NCBI GenBank assembly: GCA_021613335.1
Contig: JAJTWR010000236.1
Coordinates: 262,501 to 326,500 of the forward strand
Source of the DNA: Whitmania pigra
Taxonomy: Eukaryota > Annelida > Clitellata > Hirudinida > Haemopidae
DNA length: 64,000 bases
Reading direction: 5' to 3'
A program made the translations under genes and the position numbers. Numbering within the stretch: the first letter of the stretch is position 1; every line of letters starts with the position of its first letter. This document shows positions 1 through 14,261 of this stretch, piece after piece. The notes under the pieces are model-generated. The model saw only the letters and a list, made by a program, of their open reading frames with translations, had not been told where the DNA came from and did no database searches.

Positions 1-208
1 CATCTCATTCTTTCGAAGAAATAAAGTCATTTTTGTCATTTTATGTTGTTGTGATGATATAACCATCCAATAACCATCGAACAACTGATCTTGAAAACGA
101 AGAATTTTTATTTGCGAGTAAAGGTTTTCTTCGAAAATTTAGAACAGTTTTTAATGCAATGTTTATTTAATGAACAACATGTATTTATTTTATTACTAAT
201 AATATTAG

Positions 209-212
<4 letters not shown>

Positions 213-241
<29 letters not shown>

Positions 242-297
242 CGTTATCGTTATCGTTATCGTTATCGTTATCATTATCATTATTATTATTATTATTA
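213..297. repeat. (TTA)n / (GTTATC)n compound microsatellite
   Basis: A short TTA array passes into about five GTTATC hexamers and back to TTA. The open frame across it reads as poly-Leu/Ser and is not a gene. Confidence 0.9.
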
Positions 298-300
298 ACT

Positions 301-2484
301 GTTAATCATTAACGTTACTGAACTGTGCAAAATGAGCAATTGATTAACCACACAATTTATTAACCACACAGCACTCAAACAAGATTAATGGAAATCATTA
401 CACACAAAACTACCTCGTCATTCGACGAAAGCTGCCAAAAAAGGGACCAGAAAAATATTATCTCCCACTTAATGACTAAAATATTCGCAAGACAAATGCT
501 GATTCTGACGTGTCAACATTGGCGCACTCCAACATGGAGACAGAAAACCGTCATCCCCCCAAATTATCGTCACCTTCCATCCATCACGACTGATGGTGAT
601 ATTTTGTGATATTTTAAATCGAATGCCGAGAAATATGCGCGGAACATCAATTCAATTCAATTCTATTGAGCGATCTAATCAGCTAAAAAGGATTCCATCT
701 TGGAGATAAAAGATATTTTTCATTTTTTCAACATTTATCATTAAAATGCCTTGGTATTTAACAGAAGAATTGGAAAATTAATTCTCAAATAAATGCATTT
801 CGTGTAAGTATTATTGTTTTTCATCATTATCTGAAATTGTTGATCAGTTCAATCCGTTTAAGTGTTTTCAAAGCATATCTCATTGGCTCGAAAAAAGTGA
901 TGAAAAATTAGAATTTTCTTAAAATTAATTTTTTTAAGCGCTTTAAATACATTAAATAAATATACAAATAGAGATTTTACATTCTTATTCGGAAATTTGT
1001 TCAGAAAATAATTGTTTTTTAAAGAATTAGCAATATAAATACTGAATAAATGTATTTTCCCAAATTTTATTTTAAAAAATATAATTTGAAATGGTTGTTA
1101 AGTTCAATCTCTTTAAATGTTTCCAAAAAATGTTTCTCAATTGTTGCTTGTCTTGTCTCGAGAAGTTTTGAGCGATGAAACGTTATTAATAAAAATCCAT
1201 TAGTTTCGATGAGTTATTTTGTACTTTAATATTTAAAATTAAAAAAAATTGACGAAGATTATCTAAATATATAAACAAATATTTTAAATCCAAATGAATT
1301 CAAATGAATTTATTTACAAGCACATCTTCTCATGTCACTACCGAAGCTCAAAACTTTAAGTTAAAGAACGCTTTAAAAATATGAACTAATATTTAACTAT
1401 CCAGCTATCATTTAAAAGTTTAATTCACATTAAAGAAAAAAAGGCGCTATGAACCTTCGCTATTCTTCAAATTCTCACAAATGTTTCGAATGACGAAGAA
1501 ATATTGGCGCCCAAACAAAGAACAATTCAGCGCATCTGTCAGAGGCGCTCATCCGTTTAATGGTCGCTTTCAACTTCAATAGGAGACTCAAGTTTTGAAC
1601 ACAACAAAGTACCAATCATCATTATTTATCTGTTCAGTTGGTTATTGCTTTAGTTATTAAATTATTCAAAGTAATTAAGGTTTTTATCATGTTTCAAATT
1701 TACCATAAAATGTGAGTACGATTTGTAATTAGCTTTAAAATAATATATAACATGAAGCTGCAAGTTCCAACTAAATTAAAAAAGAAAAATATTAAAATTA
1801 AATTATCTTAAGTAAAACATTTAAATTAAATTGTCATAAGTAAAATATTTAATTGTTATAATAAGGCTGTTGTTTCACAACAATAAAATTGAGCACAATA
1901 AAGCTTGTTTTTGGATAAGAGTTCAGATAATTATTTTTATAAATATTCTGAAAATTTAGTTATATTAAGAAAAGTTTTTTGTTGATATCAGGTTAACTGG
2001 TGCAAGCGAGACAAGTTATTAATCTCAAACTAACAAAAAAAATTAGCAATTATAATTATAATACATTAGTTAACATATAAACACGAAAAATGTCACAAGA
2101 TTGGCGAATTGTGACAATAATTATGACAAATTATTTATGATTAATAATTATAACAAATAATTACAACAAATACTTATGACAAATTATTTGTGACCAATAA
2201 TAACGATGAATAATTATGAAAGACAATTTTTTATCAATAGATTATTTCCTTTCCATTGGTTGCATTAAATTTCTAATCTCAAGTTCTTCCATCCGAAGGT
2301 CAGAAAAATATGCATAATATAAGTAAAAAATATAAATAAAATGAAAAATATGCATAATAAAAATAAAAAATATAAATAAAATGAGAAATATTTAAAAATT
2401 CAGTTTTAATGTCCAACACTGAAGATGCATGGTTTGAAGAGTTTGTGGCTTCTCTTTGATATCCTTGGAGTTAGATGGAGTGGT
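301..2484. other. AT-rich spacer, nothing recognised
   Basis: AT-rich DNA with A and T runs and many stops in all frames. A 73-codon open frame at 388-609 (+) matches nothing I recognise and has no coding-like composition. Confidence 0.6.
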
Positions 2485-2672
2485 GATCATGATAACGATG
2501 ACAATGACGATGACGATGATGATGACAATGATGATGATGATGATGACGATGATAATGACAATGATGATGATGATGATGATGACGATGACGATGATAATGA
2601 TGATGATGATGATGACGATGACGATGATGATGACGACGACGATGACTATGACGACGACGTCGATGACGATGA
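2485..2672. repeat. (GAT/GAC)n microsatellite
   Basis: GAT triplets are interspersed with GAC and AAT. The array is open in two frames as poly-Asp or Met/Thr-rich peptides, which are artefacts of the repeat. Confidence 0.95.
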
Positions 2673-2866
2673 CTTTTTGACGGAAAATTGTGAGCTTAAA
2701 ATTTAGAGGCCATGAATAATTCCATGAATTCCATGAATATGTATGACATGCGGTATATATTATTATTAGAATTTATGAAGATTTTTCGATATGATAAAAT
2801 TGTTTTAGTGTTCAAAATGTTAAAACTTCCAATTATTTAGCAGTAAAATTATTAAGCTTCATAACA

Positions 2867-3027
2867 TAAATTATTTTATGTTTAAATAATTATTAATTTA
2901 TTTAATGATTTCAAAGTTTTATAAATTATTTTATGTTTAAATAATTATTAATTTATTTAATGATTTCAAAGTTTTATAAATTATTTTATGTTTAAATAAT
3001 TATTAATTTAATTAATGATGTAAAAGT
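2867..3027. repeat. 55-bp tandem repeat, about 2.9 copies
   Basis: A 55-bp AT-rich unit beginning ATAAATTATTTTATG and ending CAAAGTTTT repeats nearly perfectly three times. The last copy diverges toward its end. Confidence 0.9.
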
Positions 3028-5758
3028 TAATTTAAACGTTGTTTCAAGTTTTACAATTTTATTGCAATATTTATTTAATATTTATTTAAAATTTATTTTA
3101 TATTTATTAAATATTTATTCTTCATTTTCAACAAAGTATTGTTAACGAAACTACTCTCGTTTTGAGGCAAACAAAAATTCAAAAATTCAAAATTACTTTC
3201 GTTAAGATTTTCCATTTCGTGACAAGTTTTTCTTAAAAAAAAGAACCAAAATATGCGCATTTTCGTCAAAATCTTGCTAATAGGGACACCTTTCGCTTTT
3301 GTCGGTTTCAGAGTTCAAGATTTTCCGTAGAGAAATCAAGAGGGTAAGGAATAATTCTCAATCAACAAAACGAGTGTTTTCAATCAACGAATCAACCACG
3401 TCTTTTCAATCAACAAACCAACCACGTCTTTTCAATCAGCGCTAACGAAAGGTCACGCCCCAATTTCAATTTTGCGAAGAACTTAAAAAAGCAAGATCTA
3501 ATTGCACGGGTGATTTCAGAAGCATAGATCTGGGTAATAGCACTTTGGCTGCTAAGTAATTAGATGGATGTCAAACTAAGGACGTTTCCTAGGAGACCCT
3601 TGTAACTTTGTAACTGGATCCACTCGCCTTCACTAATTTAATGGACATTTGGCGTCTCCTATGAATTCAGATGCGGGATATATTTGCCCAATTGATTTCA
3701 ATGACGGGAGAAATAATGTAGCTTTCATGCTATTATCTTCATGTCAAACAATTATTGCTGTGAAATAATTTGTTGAGTGAATAAATAATTGAATAGATAA
3801 ATAAAGAAATAATTAAATAATTAAATAAATAAATTCACAAGTAAATAAAAACGAAAAAGAAAAAAAATCGTTCACCTCAAAGTTCACCTCTGATTGATGA
3901 AATTTTTATTTTATTTTATTTTTTTGAATTTGGGTTGAAATTAAAAAACTTAAAATTGAGACAAATTTTTATTAAAAAAAGCAGGAAATTTAACTGAAAA
4001 ATTTCAGCTTTTAAAAAGTTTTCATTTGATTTTCGTGTTTTTTTTTAGAATTTTAAATGTGTCAGCTATAATTATTGAATAATTAAATAAATGCATTAAA
4101 TATTAAATTTTAAAATGTCAAACTTAATAAATTCTAATTTTAAAAGTTAGACAAACAATTTTAGACAAACAAATATTTAATGTCTTTGGAGTAATTCAAA
4201 ATAATTCCTTTTGAAAGCCCACTTGACAGTATCATCATCAAATAGATGATTAAAACAATATTTTAAATATTTTATTCAAACATAATTTCAATATTTTATC
4301 GGAATAATATTTTTTATATTTTATATGAACAATATTTTACATATTTTATTAAGTTAATATAAGTCTTTAATATTCCTTGTTACTTTCCTAATTTGTTAAA
4401 TAAATTTCCTAATTTATCTACTTGGAGCCATAAAAAATCTGTAATTTGGCACTTGAAAACACCTGAAAATAATCTCCTATGCATGAAAAAATCATAATTC
4501 AAATTAACTTTAAATGATTCAAATAAATTCAAATATTTTCAATAACTTAAGCGTCTTAACAAATTCTCTAAAATAAGCATATTCTCATTAAGTTGCATGT
4601 TGTTTCAAGAAACGAATAAATTTAATTAGAAATGCTTTATTGTTCTTATATCGTTGAGTTTATTTGTTTAATTTGTTTAATTTGGTTAACATTCACCTGG
4701 GCTTTAGGAGAAGATGATATCACGCCATCGTCTCATTAGAATTGATTTGGAAAAAAAAAATTAAATAAATAAAATCAGTGTCGTCATCGTCATCATCATC
4801 GTCATAGTCATCACCAACGTCATCGTCATCACCGCAAGGTTTAAAACAGGATGATGTTGATAAAAGTGAAAAAATGAAATTAAAAAGTCTCAAATGCGAT
4901 GTAATATGTTGGCCGTGGTGATCACGCATTTGGAGGGAACTATTTCATTGCTTTTTGTTTTCGAGTTCCAATTGACTGATATTCGAGTCTCGAGGCCTCC
5001 AGAAAATAAATGAGAAATAGGATGAGTTTTTGGTAAATAAATTGATCACTCGACGCCATCTCTTTGGTATTTTGTGATTAATTGCGAATGAAAAATTTGT
5101 TGCAATGGAACGAATTACTTCCGAAAATAGAAAACGAATTGCTGATCGGATGACAAATTATTAAAAACGCATTGTTAGATGAAAGAAATATAATTATAAT
5201 TAAAATTATAACTTTAGGGAAAGTTGCGAAAAGGAGAGTGAAAGCAGATTCGTTTGAAGATAGCTTAATGGCTCAAAACACTTTCAATTTTTTTTCATTC
5301 TTTCATTCATTCGTTTTTTCTTTCCTTCATTCATTCATTCATTCATTTATCTCGGATAATGGATTAAAAATTCCAACCGCTTCGGACAAACGGATAAGTA
5401 TTGTGTCCTTTATTTGTGGAAAATTTCCATTTTTATGAAAGTAATTTGCTTCCACGGTAGGACGTCTGGGTGGCAGATGATAGAACAAAAAGTTGCAAAT
5501 AAAGCACAAAAGAGGCCGATGGATTGGCGCCAGAAATATTGACGTCTGCTTGGAAAATGGTCTGTGATTTGTCGCTCTTTACGGATCATCGTGCGTGCAG
5601 GGTTTAAAGCAGAAAATGATTCATAATTTTTGATTTATTTATTTATTTTACGATATTTTAATCTTAATGGAAATCTGAATTTATTGCTGGTATAAAACGT
5701 TATTCCTGGTAATTACATAGCTTTCACTCCAGTGGAGCTCATTTCGTTAATTGTTGCC
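3028..5758. other. AT-rich spacer with minor repeats
   Basis: Holds a 26-bp unit (TTTTCAATCAACGAATCAAC...) repeated about 2.5 times near 3374-3440, a small (GTCATC)n stretch at 4779-4834 and a short (ATTC)n run at 5321-5348. Around 5450-5610 the GC content rises, but I recognise no coding frame. Nothing else supported. Confidence 0.6.
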
Positions 5759-6180
<422 letters not shown>

Positions 6181-6895
6181 AATAATATTATTATTACATC
6201 ATATTTGCATCCGTGAAATTAGCAATAATATAAGAATAAAAATCGAAACTCTTCGAAAATTAAGCGAAACACCTGATTCTGTTGGACATCCCAAGAAACC
6301 AATCTCCGTGATTCGATTCGGATTTTCATGTTTTGTTAAAGGATGCAATAAAAAAATATTTAATATTTGAAAGAATATTTACAAATTAAATTGATTATTA
6401 GAAAATATAATGCAATCAATATTTTGCAAATGCTTAAAAATGAATTACAAAATTATGTTATTAATTAATTAATTAATCATGATATTAATCTTTTTTTTAA
6501 CTTTTATTTGTCGCCAACTTTTAAATAAGTTGGCATTTGTTCAGTCTTTGTGAAGGAGATTTGAAATGCCGACCGATGAATTCTTGGAGCCTTCTAAAGG
6601 TCAATAAGTGCTGGTAGTCATGATGACGAGTGGAGTTTGTTTTGAAAGAGATACAAAAGAATATGAAGAAATAATCCGAATAGGAAGTTGAAAGTTATTC
6701 TTGTTTTTGCTTTCGTTAATAGAATAATAATAGTAATAATAATAATAGTATAATTATAATATTAATTATATTATATAACATTATAATTTATTATGATTAT
6801 ACATACAATATAATATGTAATTTAAAATAATTATAATAATTATAATAATATAATAAATGTAATATATAATAATATAATATTTGTGTGAAAATTGT
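6181..6895. other. AT-rich spacer
   Basis: No recognisable gene. Contains imperfect ATAATA/TAATAT repeats at about 6720-6880. Confidence 0.6.
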
Positions 6896-6899
6896 TTAA

Positions 6900-7910
6900 A
6901 AGTGAACGAGGATTGTCTGAAGAAATTTGCAGAAGAAAATAGAAAAGTTACGAAGGAGGAATTTAACGACTTGTTAACCTAAGAATTTTTAAGGACTTAA
7001 AACCATTATCAGGACAACCTATAAGTTGGTGAGTGCCATCGTGGAACAAGGAAAGCAAATAGAAGATCTTCAAAAGTTTGAGAACTTGAAGGAACTGAAT
7101 AAAGTTTCTATAACAAAGTTAGATGGAAACAAGCAAGAAACCAAATTATGTTTATCAAGTTTGTTTAAATCTTGATGACAGACTTTGAAAAGGTTCAAGG
7201 CTCAGTGACAGATGCAAAATCTAAAATAGAAATTAGCAATGAGAGGCAAAGAAGCCAGAATAACATCATAATGTACAACTTGGCAAAAGACGTTGAAAAG
7301 TCCAAAGAAAAAGAACTTGTGTCCAAGCTTCTGAAAGAAATAACTGGAAAAAATTGAAAAAGAAATTCTAGAAATTCAACTTTAAAATTGGTAAAAAGTT
7401 GAAGATGCCTCAAAGCCAAGGCCTTTGTTGAATAAATTTGAGAACCTGTTGACCAAAAACATGGTTTTGAAAGATAAAGATAATCAAGTCTTTAGCAAAG
7501 TTATTCCAAGCCATGATTTGTCAAAGGAAGACAGGGAGATTTGCAAAAAATTGCTTGAAGAAAATTAAAAAAGATCAACCTAAAGGGAGGAAGCAAGAAG
7601 TGGGTTATGAGCACCAGGGTCAACCTGGTGCCTTCCACACTGTTAGTTATTCAACAAGAGTTGTCGACTGAAATCAACAGAACTAATTATTTACTTTGTA
7701 AAATTTTCCTTCGTGTTGTTTTCATTTTTGATTCATCGTGCATGCACAGTTTCAGTTATTTATTTAAGTTTAATTCAACTTACAGTCTAATGGAGATCCA
7801 GAGCCATGATGGGGTCCTTAACAAATTTTGGAGGTGGATTTTTGGATTGATTATTTTTTGGATGTTCTGATTGCTTTATTTGGAAAAAAAAAAAAAATAA
7901 ATAAATAAAC
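6900..7910 (+). pseudogene. Probable LINE ORF1 relic
   Basis: I see a shift-interrupted coding-like stretch on the plus strand. 7172-7357 gives a 61-aa frame starting MTDFEKVQG and containing NERQRSQNNIIMYNL. After a stop and a frame change, about 7400-7568 reads KPRPLLNKFENLLTKNMV, then SHDLSKEDREICKKLLEEN and a stop. The order (a coil-prone charged segment, an 'RxxNIIxxN' strand, a 'KPRPLLxxF' strand, then 'DLSKEDRE') is the pattern I associate with the first ORF of Jockey/CR1-like non-LTR retrotransposons, an RNA-binding chaperone. That assignment is inference from pattern memory. An A-rich tail follows at 7887-7910, as expected for a LINE 3' end. No RT domain lies downstream, so the copy is incomplete as well as frame-broken. 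It could alternatively be a decayed host coiled-coil exon. Confidence 0.45.
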
Positions 7911-7927
7911 TTTGTTAGACGTCTTAG

Positions 7928-8673
<746 letters not shown>

Positions 8674-10200
8674 GGCCTAATAATTATTTTAATAATGATT
8701 ATTGAAATGATAACATTACACAGCATTAAATAATTTATAACATTACACTTTACTCAGAATTAAAGGTTTTAAACAATTTTTACTAATAGATCTAATCCTA
8801 TTAAATGCTTTTGCATTCAATTTATATATGCTTTAATTAATTCTTTAAAATTTTTGTTCTAAATTCCTAAATTCTTGAACATTAAAATTTATGTTAGCAT
8901 TAAAAGCGAAATAATATGAAAAGTACTGCTCTCGAAGTTTTATTAGTCAAAAATATATTTTTCCTTTTTTCGCGAAAAGATACTTAAACGTTGGTGAAAA
9001 TTGTTGCTGGTTTCATGGCAACATGAATGTCTAATGAAGCAATGTTTAGGAAGCACATAAATGCCGCTAAATGCATGGGAATGAATGTGAATGCATAATG
9101 TCTTTAGAGTGTAATGTGAGTTAATTAAAAGTCTGTGAAAAACGAGCTATGAAACAAAGGGTATAAACAACTACGTTGAAGCTGGAGATACTATGATTGA
9201 CTTTACGTGATTGGAATTGAATGATTGAACATTGATTGATTAAAAGATTTACTGAAGTTTGTATTCTTTTGTTTTAAAAATAAAAAAATGAACAATAATT
9301 ATATTTTATATGCTAATTATATGCTGTTGTTATTGTATTGATCTTCTTTTCAATCACAACTTTTACAAACTAAATGATTTTCAGATGCAAACCATTCCAA
9401 AATCATTTAACAAAGTAAAAATGATTATGAACTTAAAAATAAAGTGAAATCAAATCTTTCAATGTTTAAATCATCACCTGCAACCAAAGTTGGCCAATAA
9501 AACAGTTTAGGAGAAAACAGAATATTCGCCAAATCAATAAGTAGCCAAAGATTCAATTTCCTGGCACGAAAGAAAATCATTAAAAAGTACAGAAGGATTC
9601 ATTTCCAATTGCGAGGCTTGACAATGTGGAGCGTTTAAAAAAAAAACAGGACATGCTCCAAGTGGCACCAGTTCTTGTTGAGAAAAGTTAATTAAGAAGA
9701 ACTAGCTGAGTTTTGAGTTTCGATGAATTTGTTGAGAATTTATTTGTTATTTGAATGTTGTCCATTGAATGACATAAAATCATAAAATTCTCAAGTTATT
9801 CGTAGGAAATTGTTTTCATTCTCAAATTTAAGATGATTTGGACAGTAATCGTGAACATCGGAGAGTTGATCGATATCGTCTAATTGAAGATTTCAAGATT
9901 ATAATATTTTAAGATTTTAAGCTTGTTATCATCGATTTGAAGTAGACGTTTTAGTAGATTCTCTACCTCAAATGTTGTATAAGTTTGTCATTTGGTACGG
10001 ACGTCAATGTTTGAGCAAATGTATATATTTTATACCGAATATAGTTTTTGTCAAAATTGAAATCATTTTGGCACTCAAATACATTTGAAATCCTCACAGT
10101 CAGTCACAAGGTGACGCATTTGATTTGATTTTTTCTGTAAAAATGTTACTCATTCTTATCAATATCTCTTACAAAATCTCTCAAAGTGGACCTTTTTAAT
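8674..10200. other. AT-rich spacer, nothing recognised
   Basis: No long frames, no repeats above background and no RNA gene seen. Confidence 0.6.
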
Positions 10201-10269
10201 ACGTGTAAACAACATTCGCTCATCGTCATCGTTTAATTATCTCCAAACAGATCACGACTTCGCTGGAGA

Positions 10270-10449
10270 ATGCCACGTCCGACCAGAATTTTCCAGACTA
10301 TTGGAGGCTATCATCATCTTTCCGTGTCTTTCATCAAGAGCCTGATTGATCGCTTCCTCTCGACATTCGAGGGAGTGGACGGAGTGCACATCCAATTTCC
10401 AGAGGAAATTTTATGTAATTCTTCATACGTACCTCGTCTTGAGTACTAG
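10270..10449 (+). CDS. Unrecognised 59-codon open frame in a GC-richer island
   Basis: The frame starts MPRPTRIFQTIGGYHHLSV and stops at TAG 10447-10449. The same frame is open upstream back to a TAA at 10234. The island (about 10200-10450) is clearly richer in G+C than the flanks. A CCAAACAG stretch at 10242-10249 would make a plausible splice acceptor, and a second frame is also open for more than 30 codons. I recognise no domain. This may be a host exon, a relic of a mobile element, or chance. Confidence 0.2.
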   Translation: MPRPTRIFQTIGGYHHLSVSFIKSLIDRFLSTFEGVDGVHIQFPEEILCNSSYVPRLEY

Positions 10450-10569
10450 ATCGTTTATATGTTTATAGTATATGTCTTATGTAATACTTCGTATGTACTA
10501 TGTTTTAAGTAATGCCTCACGGATATATCTGCACTTTGGATTCTTATCAACCCACTGCTACTGTGGAGG

Positions 10570-10695
10570 TATTTCTGTATACATGATACATGCTGCTTGA
10601 TACATGATACATGCTACTTGATACATGATACATGCTACTTGACACATGCTACATGCTACTTGATACTTGTTACTTGATACTTGATACTTCATACT
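10570..10695. repeat. 21-bp minisatellite
   Basis: Units of the type CTTGATACATGATACATGCTA repeat, becoming shorter and degenerate (TACTTGATACTTGA) toward the right end. Confidence 0.85.
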
Positions 10696-10699
10696 AGAT

Positions 10700-12337
10700 G
10701 CAAAATATTTACAATGCTCTTGGGTGGATAGATTTTGTATTTTTTTTTTTTGAATTGTTGCTTTGAATGTCGAAGTAAAGTCACGATAAGTTCTGGAAAT
10801 GCGTTCATGAAATTTCGTCTGGAAAAAAAAATCTGTCATGCTATTATTAGAATTACAATGATAAAACAATTTATCATTACAAATGTTATTATTAAAAATA
10901 TTTTTGCAAAAGTTCGCAGTTAAAAATGTTATGCATGTTAGTGTAAAAATTAAAGCAGTTCATAAAAAAATATGTAATAACGAGGTTAATAAACTTAAGC
11001 GATGTCATTTTTAGATCTCATTTATTTAAATAAAACGTTTTGAGTAATAAGATGCTATAAAAGATGTTTAAATTATTAGATTATTAATACAAAAATAATA
11101 AAAACAAATAAGCAGAAATTAAAAAAAAATGTTAATCAACTAACTACATACCTGTGATTGTGATGTTAGAGGCAGTCAGGCAGGTGATGAGCAACAATAG
11201 AGGAGTAAAAAGATGGCTATTTGTTCTTTTCGACCTCCAACGAACGGCTGTTCCCAGCATTTCAATCGAATTTCAACCCCGAGATTTCAATCCAAACTAA
11301 TCCATCTTTGTTCAACCACCAATGTCTTTTCAGTTCTTCCTGTGAAAAATTAATTACTTAATTAGTTTTACGTTTTTCCAGTTATCAAATAATACCGGGG
11401 CTATGTTTGAAGAAATTCAATAAAATGAGCTGATTGAATTTAATTTGATTCAATATCAATAAGAGAAATATTTATTATTATAATTATGAAGCTGACTTAT
11501 GACTGGATAAAAACAAAGTGATATTTATTAAACGTTCCAATAAATTATTGATTCGAGGATAATATAATTCCATAGTGCAATTTCTGAACTGCAGATCACT
11601 TATTTCAATATCGTTCTGACCAGTTCTTGTTAAATATTTTGAAATGGAATTCTACGTTACAAAACTCGATCAATGAATTGAATGAAATTCAATCAATTTC
11701 TAAATTTTTCCAAGAAAAGCATATTTCTTGGAAATGTGTTTCCATAGCAACATCTCCGTCATCATCGCTTGAAAAGATGTTGCTAGTGCCTTTTATTTGC
11801 AAAATCCAAGCGTGCGATGCACAAATGCACACTTTAAATGCATTCTTCAACAAGATTTACATGAATTTAATGAAATTGAGATGTACGATTTAATCATTAT
11901 CATTTATATTAATAATCTCAAATTGATTATTGATAATTGTTACAATGCAGTATAAATTTTTACAATAACTTTAATTATTAATAACTTGTTCTACTAACTG
12001 TTTCTCGACAATGAAACTTAAATATTAACAACAACGACTAGTAGCTTGTAACATTACATTACATGTAATAATACTGTTACATGGGTAAGTAATTAACAAG
12101 TTAAATTAATTAAATTAATTATAATAATAACAATATTTGTATTTGAAATGATGCTGGAATTTAATTAATTTAATGCTGGAATTCTGGCAACATCACAAAG
12201 AAAACGGCCATCACAGAAGGTCACTTTCTATTAACTAGCACATTATCCTACTGTTTTCAAATTAATTTCTTGTTTAGAATAATTATTTTTTTAGATGAAA
12301 TTATTATTTGACGCCAAAATGACATGAGTATTTAAAT
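10700..12337. other. AT-rich spacer, nothing recognised
   Basis: Contains an unrecognised 88-codon frame at 11627-11893 (+), low in GC and with no motif. No RNA gene or transposon end identified. Confidence 0.6.
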
Positions 12338-12590
<253 letters not shown>

Positions 12591-13710
12591 CAATATTATC
12601 ATATCAATAATTCTTTCTAAAATGAAACAAATTAGAAGCAACTTTGGGTATTTTACAAATTTAGAATCGGAATAATGCATGTAATTATTTCAAACCCAAG
12701 CATTGTCATTAGCTGCATGTTTTGAATGAAGACGGCAATTTTGATGTCTTTTTGAGATGGAAAGTAAAAACTCTTTTCAAGAAATTACGGTGATTCCGAG
12801 AGACCCAAGATAATACAAGATAATCGAAGGAAGATATTAATGCTGGTGCCATTTATCTGACATTTATCAAAGTTCTGCTGTTCAATTTATCAATTTATTA
12901 CATAGAATTTGAATGCTTAAAGTTTTGAAATTATTTTAAAAATGATTTATACTTTTTTATTTAAAGAAAACGCAACAAATAAACAGAATAAGGCATAAAT
13001 TAAATTAATTAAATTAATTTCAATCAAAAGAAATAACTATGCTTAATAGTAAATTAATTTAAAATTAAATCTTTGAAAATAAAACAAAGTGGCAGGTCAA
13101 TATAAATAAAATCTCAAATAAATTCAGACTTCAACTAAAAAAATAGAAAATAAAAATAAGGAAACATTCCTGCAAAAGGTGCAAAGCCACCCCCCCCCCT
13201 ACCAGCAACCCTCCGGCACACGCGTCAGACATTGTGCAGTGAATATTTCACAATTTATTTCATGTTTTCATGTTTGCCGTGAAAACACTTTTGTCATTCT
13301 TAAGAGTCTCTTTTAGAGAAATTTGGAAACATTTCGGAGTCATTTGGACTTTTGGGCTGCCACAACGAGGAGTCACAAAGTCCATTTTCAGGGTTTTAAA
13401 ACTATTTTAAAATAAACATTTAAAAAAAAAAAATCTGAAATAAAATATTTCTCGTTTTTGATTTCCCGTGCTTTGTTTTTCGCCTCATTCCAGTCATGGG
13501 AAAGCCATTAATCCAGGTTTGCAGGTGTTATCTGTCCTATTATGCTTCTTTGTGCACGTACATCTTTTGTTCAAGCAACATCTTTTCAGTTCATTCAGTC
13601 ATTCATTGATTTATTCGAATAGATTATAACGTGTTAGAATAATATGCAATGTAATGGAATTTAATTTTATAAGATAATGTAATATTAATAATATAATAAT
13701 AGAATATTAT
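12591..13710. other. AT-rich spacer
   Basis: No gene recognised. A poly-C tract of ten lies near 13188-13199, and the patch around 13180-13230 is moderately GC-rich. Confidence 0.6.
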
Positions 13711-14003
13711 TGTAATAGACGGTTGGTCCGCAAACTTGTAAGCTAATTGATAAGTTTATTAAGCGCGTAATCGAACTGATTTTAGTTCCGAGCATTTTAA
13801 GGATTAAGGATCTAATGTGGAATTGTAGGATTCAGGAATATGAATGAAGAAGAAATTCTTAAATAATTATTAAAGTTATTAAATATAACCAGTTGCAATG
13901 TAAACTTTATTATTTGTTGGTTGCTCTGTTGAGCCATTATATTAAATCATCGAACAGCAGCATGTTGAAAAAATTTATTTATTATTTGGTTACAATTATA
14001 ACA
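13711..14003. mobile_element. Degenerate solo-LTR-like sequence, related to the 24.6 kb element
   Basis: The first about 100 bp align with the LTR at 24590-24898. Both have TG at the start, then GGTCCGCAAA at the same distance (position 12), then TAAGTTTATTA. The rest diverges. The right boundary is approximate and taken from LTR length. I see no matching partner LTR nearby and no clear target duplication, so it is best called a solo LTR or a fragment. The segment at 13881-13912 (ATAACCAGTTG...AAACTTTATT) also resembles the LTR of the unrelated Gypsy copy at 34111. Confidence 0.55.
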
Positions 14004-14261
14004 CTTCATTAATTACAGAAAATAGCAAGTAAGAGAATGAACATCTAACAGAAATTAAATTAAAAAAAAAAAGGATGCAAATGTAGGCACAAATATTGGT
14101 ACAAATGCACAATGTCTCACAACTATTTGACTAAAGTGATTACATCCTAAGGCAGAATTTGTATTTGAGAATTACCAACGATTCTTTGAGGCATGGTTTT
14201 TATGAGCCAAGTAGAAATAAAAATTATTGCAATCAGTTTAATGTTATCAGTTTATTTCAAC

